Source: Desulfovibrio sp. JY (GTDB taxonomy: Bacteria > Desulfobacterota > Desulfovibrionia > Desulfovibrionales > Desulfovibrionaceae). From it: 64,000 nucleotides of DNA. Within the stretch, counting starts at the first letter, position 1, and the number at the start of each line of letters is the position of its first letter. The stretch covers positions 496,001 to 560,000 of the forward strand of contig CP082962.1 of the NCBI GenBank assembly GCA_021730285.1, given 5' to 3'. Shown piece after piece: positions 60,290 through 64,000 of the stretch. The translations under genes were made by a program, and so were the position numbers. The notes beneath the pieces were generated by a model, which was not told where the DNA came from, ran no database searches, and saw nothing but the letters and a program-made list of their open reading frames with translations.

Positions 60290-61693
60290 GTGGCAAACGA
60301 TTCTCAAAAAAAACATGACGTCATCATCGTCGGCGGCGGCCCGGCCGGGCTTTTTGCCGCCCATTACCTGTCCCGCAACACCGACTTGTCGATCCTGCTC
60401 CTGGAAAAAGGCCAACCCGCCGGCAAACGCCGCTGCCCCATGCACGGCAGCAAGGATTGCCGCAAATGCGCGCCCTGCAACATCCTCTCCGGCATCGGCG
60501 GGGCCGGGCTCTTTTCCGACGGCAAGCTCAACTTCATCCCCAAGCTCGGCAAGACCGACCTGACCCAGTTCATGCCCCTGTCCGAGGCCACGGCCTTGAT
60601 CAAGGAAACCGAGACCCTTTTCTCCAACCTCGGCATGGACGGCCCCGTCTACCCGACCGATATGGAAAAGGCCCGCCAGATCCGCAAGGAGGCCCGCAAA
60701 CTCGGCATCGACCTGCTGCTCATCCGCCAAAAACACCTCGGCAGCGACCACCTGCCCGGCCATATGGCCGCCATGTCCCAACGGCTGGCCGACCAGGGCG
60801 TCACCATCCGCACCGGCGAGGAAGCCCGCGACGTCATCATCGAAAACGGGCGCGTGGCCGGCGTCGCCACCAGCAAGGGCGAATACCGCGCCCCGGCCGT
60901 CATCCTCGCCCCGGGCCGCGTCGGCGCCGAATGGATGGGCGCGCTGGCCCGCCGCCACGGCCTTTCCTACAGCCAGCGCGGCATCGAGGTGGGCGTGCGC
61001 GTCGAGGTGCACAACGAAATCCTGTCCGATATCACCGACGTCATCTACGACCCCACCTTCTTCGTGCGCACCCGCAAATACGACGACCAGACCCGCACCT
61101 TCTGCACCAACCAGGGCGGCTACGTGGCCCTGGAAAACTACCAGGACTTCGTGTGCGTCAACGGCCACGCCTACATGGACGCCAAATCCGACAGCGCCAA
61201 CTTCGCCTTTCTCTCCAAAGTGGTCCTGACCGACCCCGTTTCCGACAACCAGGCCTACGGCGAAGCCATCGGACGCCTCGCCACCATGATCGGCGGCGGC
61301 AATCCCATCCTCCAGCGCTTCGGCGACCTCAAACGCGGCCAGCGCAGCACCTGGAGCCGCATCCGCAAAGGCTCCGTCGAACCGACGCTCACCTCCGTCA
61401 CCTGCGGCGATATCGCCATGGCCCTGCCCGAACGCATCATGACCAACATCATCGACGGCCTGGAACAATTAAACGCCGTGGTGCCCGGCGTCGCCAACGA
61501 CGAGACCCTGCTCTACGCCCCGGAAATCAAATTCTTCGCCACCCAGATCGACACCACCCCTGACCTCGAAACCACCGTGGCAGGCATGTACGTGGCCGGC
61601 GACGGGCCGGGCGTGGCCGGCAATATCGTCTCCGCCGCCGCGACCGGACTCATCCCGGCCAAGGCCATCCTGCGGAAGCTGGCCAGCCGTTAG
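60290..61693 (+). CDS. FAD-dependent oxidoreductase (NAD(P)/FAD family)
   Basis: 467 residues from a GTG at 60290 with AAGGA seven bases upstream. The dinucleotide fold is DVIIVGGGPAGLFAAHYL, and a Cys-rich segment (CPMHGSKDCRKCAPC) follows near residues 43-60. A late FAD motif is GMYVAGDGPGVAGNIVSAAA. It belongs to the uncharacterised flavoprotein group related to FixC/geranylgeranyl reductase-like enzymes. Substrate unknown. Confidence 0.85.
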   Translation: MANDSQKKHDVIIVGGGPAGLFAAHYLSRNTDLSILLLEKGQPAGKRRCPMHGSKDCRKCAPCNILSGIGGAGLFSDGKLNFIPKLGKTDLTQFMPLSEATALIKETETLFSNLGMDGPVYPTDMEKARQIRKEARKLGIDLLLIRQKHLGSDHLPGHMAAMSQRLADQGVTIRTGEEARDVIIENGRVAGVATSKGEYRAPAVILAPGRVGAEWMGALARRHGLSYSQRGIEVGVRVEVHNEILSDITDVIYDPTFFVRTRKYDDQTRTFCTNQGGYVALENYQDFVCVNGHAYMDAKSDSANFAFLSKVVLTDPVSDNQAYGEAIGRLATMIGGGNPILQRFGDLKRGQRSTWSRIRKGSVEPTLTSVTCGDIAMALPERIMTNIIDGLEQLNAVVPGVANDETLLYAPEIKFFATQIDTTPDLETTVAGMYVAGDGPGVAGNIVSAAATGLIPAKAILRKLASR

Positions 61694-61699
61694 CCGCTG

Positions 61700-62190
61700 G
61701 GGGCTAGGGCTGGGGCTCCGCCCCAGACCCCGGCGGGGGCTCTGCCCCCGCACCCCCGCCGGGAGGCCACGGGCCCCCCGGTCCCCCCGTTCGGTGTGCT
61801 TTGGTCGGGCGGAGGGTGGGTTGGCTGGCGGGAAGGCGGAGAGTGGAGAAGATGGCAGCGGAATTTGTCGGGACGGTGCATGTCGCTTCGCGACAAGCTC
61901 GTCCCAAACAAATTCCGCCGCCACCACGCCGGTCGCCCCTGCGGGGCGACATTCGGAGAAACAACTTGTCTTAAAATGCGGCGCTTCGCCGCTGGCGCGG
62001 TTGTTGCCGCAATCGTGTCCGGCGTCGAGGCGCAAAGCGCCTCGTGCCGCCGGGCCGATTGCGGCGACAAAACAGAGGACGTCCCGCCGTCTCCCCCATG
62101 GCCTTCCACCATCCCAACCCGGAAAAGGGAGGTCCGGAGGGCATAAGCCCTCCGGCGGGGTCCGGGGCAGAGCCCCGCTCCCGTTCCCCC
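61700..62190. repeat. Array of palindromes bounded by an inverted repeat
   Basis: Left end (GGGGCTCCGCCCCAGACCCC, 61710-61740) and right end (GGGGTCCGGGGCAGAGCCCC, 62156-62178) are reverse complements. Inside are a hairpin GCGGAATTTGTCGGGACG...CGTCCCAAACAAATTCCGC (61857-61920) and several shorter stems (GAGGCGCAAAGCGCCTC at 62028). It contains no supported gene and lies between convergent genes. It resembles a non-autonomous mobile element or a cluster of REP-type sequences. Confidence 0.6.
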
Positions 62191-62234
62191 TTCCTCCTGG
62201 CCTACTCCTCTCCTGCTACTCCTGCCCTGCGCCG

Positions 62235-62672
62235 CTACCGCAGGCGGCTATAGCTGCCGGCGGGGATATCGTCGGCGAGGCGCACCCAGATGGCGGTGGC
62301 AACACCCCAGACGATATTGGCGACGATGACGACGACAGGGGTGAGCAGGCCGAGATCCAGGCCCCAAAGGCCCTTGTCGAGCATATTGGGGAAGACGATC
62401 AGCAGTTGGAAGAGGGTCGGGGCGATGCTGGCGATGACGCCGCGCCAGAAGATGGAGCCCGGCATCCAGCGGGGGGTCAGCAGCAGCCCCCACACGCCGC
62501 CCCAGACGAGTCTGGGGTAGAGCCAGGGCAGGGTCCATTGGGGGGCCATGGCGACGTTCAGGCTGCTGAACGCTCCGTAGGCACCGGCCAGGTAAATAAA
62601 AATGCTGTTGATGAGGCCTCCCACGAGGCCTCCGGCAAAGCAAACGCTCACCCAGGCGAAAAAATTGCGCAT
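62235..62672 (-). CDS. Hypothetical inner-membrane protein
   Basis: 145 residues; ATG at 62672 with GAGGAAAGAGG upstream. Four hydrophobic segments (FAGGLVGGLINSIFIYLAG; LPWLYPRLVWGGVWGLLL; GVIASIAPTLFQLLIVF; LLTPVVVIVANIVWGVATA). No family named. It is followed by the palindrome array and lies 41 bases downstream of the NlpC/P60 gene on the same strand. Confidence 0.75.
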   Translation of the reverse strand: MRNFFAWVSVCFAGGLVGGLINSIFIYLAGAYGAFSSLNVAMAPQWTLPWLYPRLVWGGVWGLLLTPRWMPGSIFWRGVIASIAPTLFQLLIVFPNMLDKGLWGLDLGLLTPVVVIVANIVWGVATAIWVRLADDIPAGSYSRLR

Positions 62673-62713
62673 CCTCTTTCCTCCCTCCTCGCTTGGATGC
62701 CGGGCGCGGCGAT

Positions 62714-64000
62714 TTAATAGGGACTGACCAGAATAGACAGAGACCGCACGCGATTGAGCAGAATATGGGTCGGCCCCACGGCCGGCACTTCCTCGCCGGC
62801 GCGCAGTGTGGTGACGACGGCGCGTCCGATCACGAGCCGGCCGTCGCGTCCCGTTTCACTGAACGTGTGCAGCCCCCACATGTCGTGGTAGACCACGGGA
62901 TGTCCTTTGTACTCGCCGACGTAGACGAGAATGTGACCTTTCATCCAAATCAGGCTGGCAAAGGGAACGCCATGGCTGAGGATGGTCGTTTCCTTCTGGG
63001 CGTTGTCCATGTCGCCAAGGGGAATGGCGCCGCCGTAGGCGGCCTGGCTGGCGGAATTGCGCGGCAGGTAGATGCCGAAGGGCACGAAGAGGTCGTGGGT
63101 CAGGGCCGAGCAGTCGCGTTTGCCGTCGATACCGCCCCAGCCGTAGATTTTGCCCATGAACTGGTTGCCCACGGCGGCGACGTTTCGCGGCGTCATGGGC
63201 ATGGGCATGGGCACGGCGGCCGTGGCCGGCAGGTGCACGCGCACGGTCTCGGCCTGGCCCGAGCCGCCCCGGCGCGGCACGAGCACGGTGACGCCCGAGG
63301 CGTCGGCCGGTCCGGCCAGGGGGAAGAACGCGCCCACGTCGGCGGTGATGCCGGCCTCGGGCAGCGACGTCTGGTCCTTGACCACGGCCGCGAGGCGCGG
63401 CGTGGAGAATTGAGCGATGGTGGCCTCGTCGACGTAGGCCACGTCCGTGGCCGGCAGCCAGCCGAAGGTCAGGGCGGATTCGGCCAGCACCCAGGAGCCG
63501 TCGCGGCTGGCGTGGGTGACGAGGATGGGGGTGCCCGGCGGCAGGGCGGTATGCTGGAGATAGTCGAAGGGGTAGCCTTCGCCGGGCAGGCTCGGGTCGG
63601 CAAAGCGCGGGGCCTTCGTGGGCATGCCGCGCAGGTTGGTGTTTTTGACGGTCAGCGCCTTGCGCATGACGTTGGGGTAGGAGCCGAGTCCGGCGGCGGC
63701 GTGGAGCGAAGCGGCGAAGGACGGGCTGTTCGGCTGTCCGTTGGCACCGAATCCCGGGGATTTTTCGAAGCGGCGGAAGATCGTCTCCACGGCCCGGCGC
63801 GAATATTCCGGCCGGCCCAGGTTCCAGGGCGTCAGCCAGGTCTGCAGGAAGGTTTCCATGCGCAGTCCGGCCTGTTCCTTGGGATAAAGCAGCCGGTCGG
63901 CGGTACCGGGCCGCAGGTAGGCGTTTAGGTCCTGGGGCAGGACGCGCAGGTCCTGGACCTCGCCCTTGCCTGTCGGGACGGACGGCGGCGTGGGGGCAAG
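62714..64000 (-). CDS. SH3/NlpC-P60 murein peptidase (partial, start beyond window)
   Basis: The frame is open to the window edge; at least 428 residues are seen. Order: a Pro-rich N-terminal region, an N-terminal NlpC-associated domain (about DLRVLPQDLNAYL), two SH3b domains (GTPILVTHASRDGSWVLAES and following), and NlpC/P60 with the catalytic Cys in GKRDCSALTHDLF, then the His region KGHILVYVGEYKGHPVVYH. This matches the Desulfovibrio type of gamma-D-glutamyl-L-diamino acid endopeptidase, acting on peptidoglycan peptides outside the membrane. The signal peptide would lie beyond the window. Confidence 0.9.
   Translation of the reverse strand, partial: LAPTPPSVPTGKGEVQDLRVLPQDLNAYLRPGTADRLLYPKEQAGLRMETFLQTWLTPWNLGRPEYSRRAVETIFRRFEKSPGFGANGQPNSPSFAASLHAAAGLGSYPNVMRKALTVKNTNLRGMPTKAPRFADPSLPGEGYPFDYLQHTALPPGTPILVTHASRDGSWVLAESALTFGWLPATDVAYVDEATIAQFSTPRLAAVVKDQTSLPEAGITADVGAFFPLAGPADASGVTVLVPRRGGSGQAETVRVHLPATAAVPMPMPMTPRNVAAVGNQFMGKIYGWGGIDGKRDCSALTHDLFVPFGIYLPRNSASQAAYGGAIPLGDMDNAQKETTILSHGVPFASLIWMKGHILVYVGEYKGHPVVYHDMWGLHTFSETGRDGRLVIGRAVVTTLRAGEEVPAVGPTHILLNRVRSLSILVSPY

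Noticed and set aside
1-64000. CRISPR array
   Set aside because: No set of regularly spaced identical repeats with unique spacers was found, and no cas genes are present.

Overview
The window looks like a chromosome segment of a high-GC sulfate reducer of the Desulfovibrio/Solidesulfovibrio type. This is inferred from the GC-rich core genes: a futalosine-pathway gene (mqnE), a MucR-type zinc-finger regulator, paired HDOD and HD-GYP-like response regulators, and an SH3/NlpC-P60 murein peptidase of the kind known from Desulfovibrio. A long, compositionally mixed insertion next to tRNA-Pro(GGG) interrupts the core.

Layout. (1) 1-8.8 kb, core or accessory: an asparagine-synthase-like protein cut by the window edge, a large autotransporter and a divergent hybrid histidine kinase. 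(2) 8.9-12.1 kb: a decayed island right end, made of a broken copy of a small island gene with its terminator, an AAA-ATPase/HNH pair of Septu type, then a hairpin and a copy of the 3' half of tRNA-Pro. (3) 12.1-20.9 kb: a fragment of an Mrr-like gene and the complete potassium-uptake operon kdpFABC-kdpDE, preceded by an extra 29-residue membrane microprotein, then a second, degraded hairpin and tRNA fragment. (4) 20.9-50.3 kb: a third and largest island. It holds an intact Mrr-like endonuclease with nearby fragments, a split nuclease-like gene, a type I restriction-modification system, an unrecognised two-gene AT-rich module flanked by direct repeats, a plus-strand block of small proteins around two related primase/helicase-type ATPases, a roughly 1.9 kb gene-free stretch with a guanine/cytosine inverted repeat and a group II intron-like domain V, a minimal tyrosine recombinase, an excisionase-like protein with a full integrase, and a large SIR2 defence protein. 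It ends in the intact tRNA-Pro gene. (5) 50.3-64 kb, core: an SDR/DUF2867 protein, an acetyltransferase, mqnE, an exported protein, a methyltransferase-like protein, a Cys-rich peptide with an Lgt-family enzyme, a MucR regulator, two response regulators, a FAD oxidoreductase, a membrane protein and a partial NlpC/P60 peptidase.

How it fits together. Three copies of the same hairpin plus tRNA-Pro 3' end, matched by repeated Mrr-gene 3' ends just inside, indicate serial insertion of related islands at one tRNA gene. The end of each island follows the same plan: a small gene with its terminator, then cargo, then hairpin and attachment site. The cargo differs between copies (Septu pair, Kdp operon, SIR2 protein), which suggests an exchangeable cargo slot between the integrase-side terminator and the attachment site. 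No capsid, relaxase or CRISPR genes are visible, so the element looks like an integrative or satellite-like defence island rather than a prophage or a conjugative element.

All calls come from reading the sequence. No database search or structure prediction was run.
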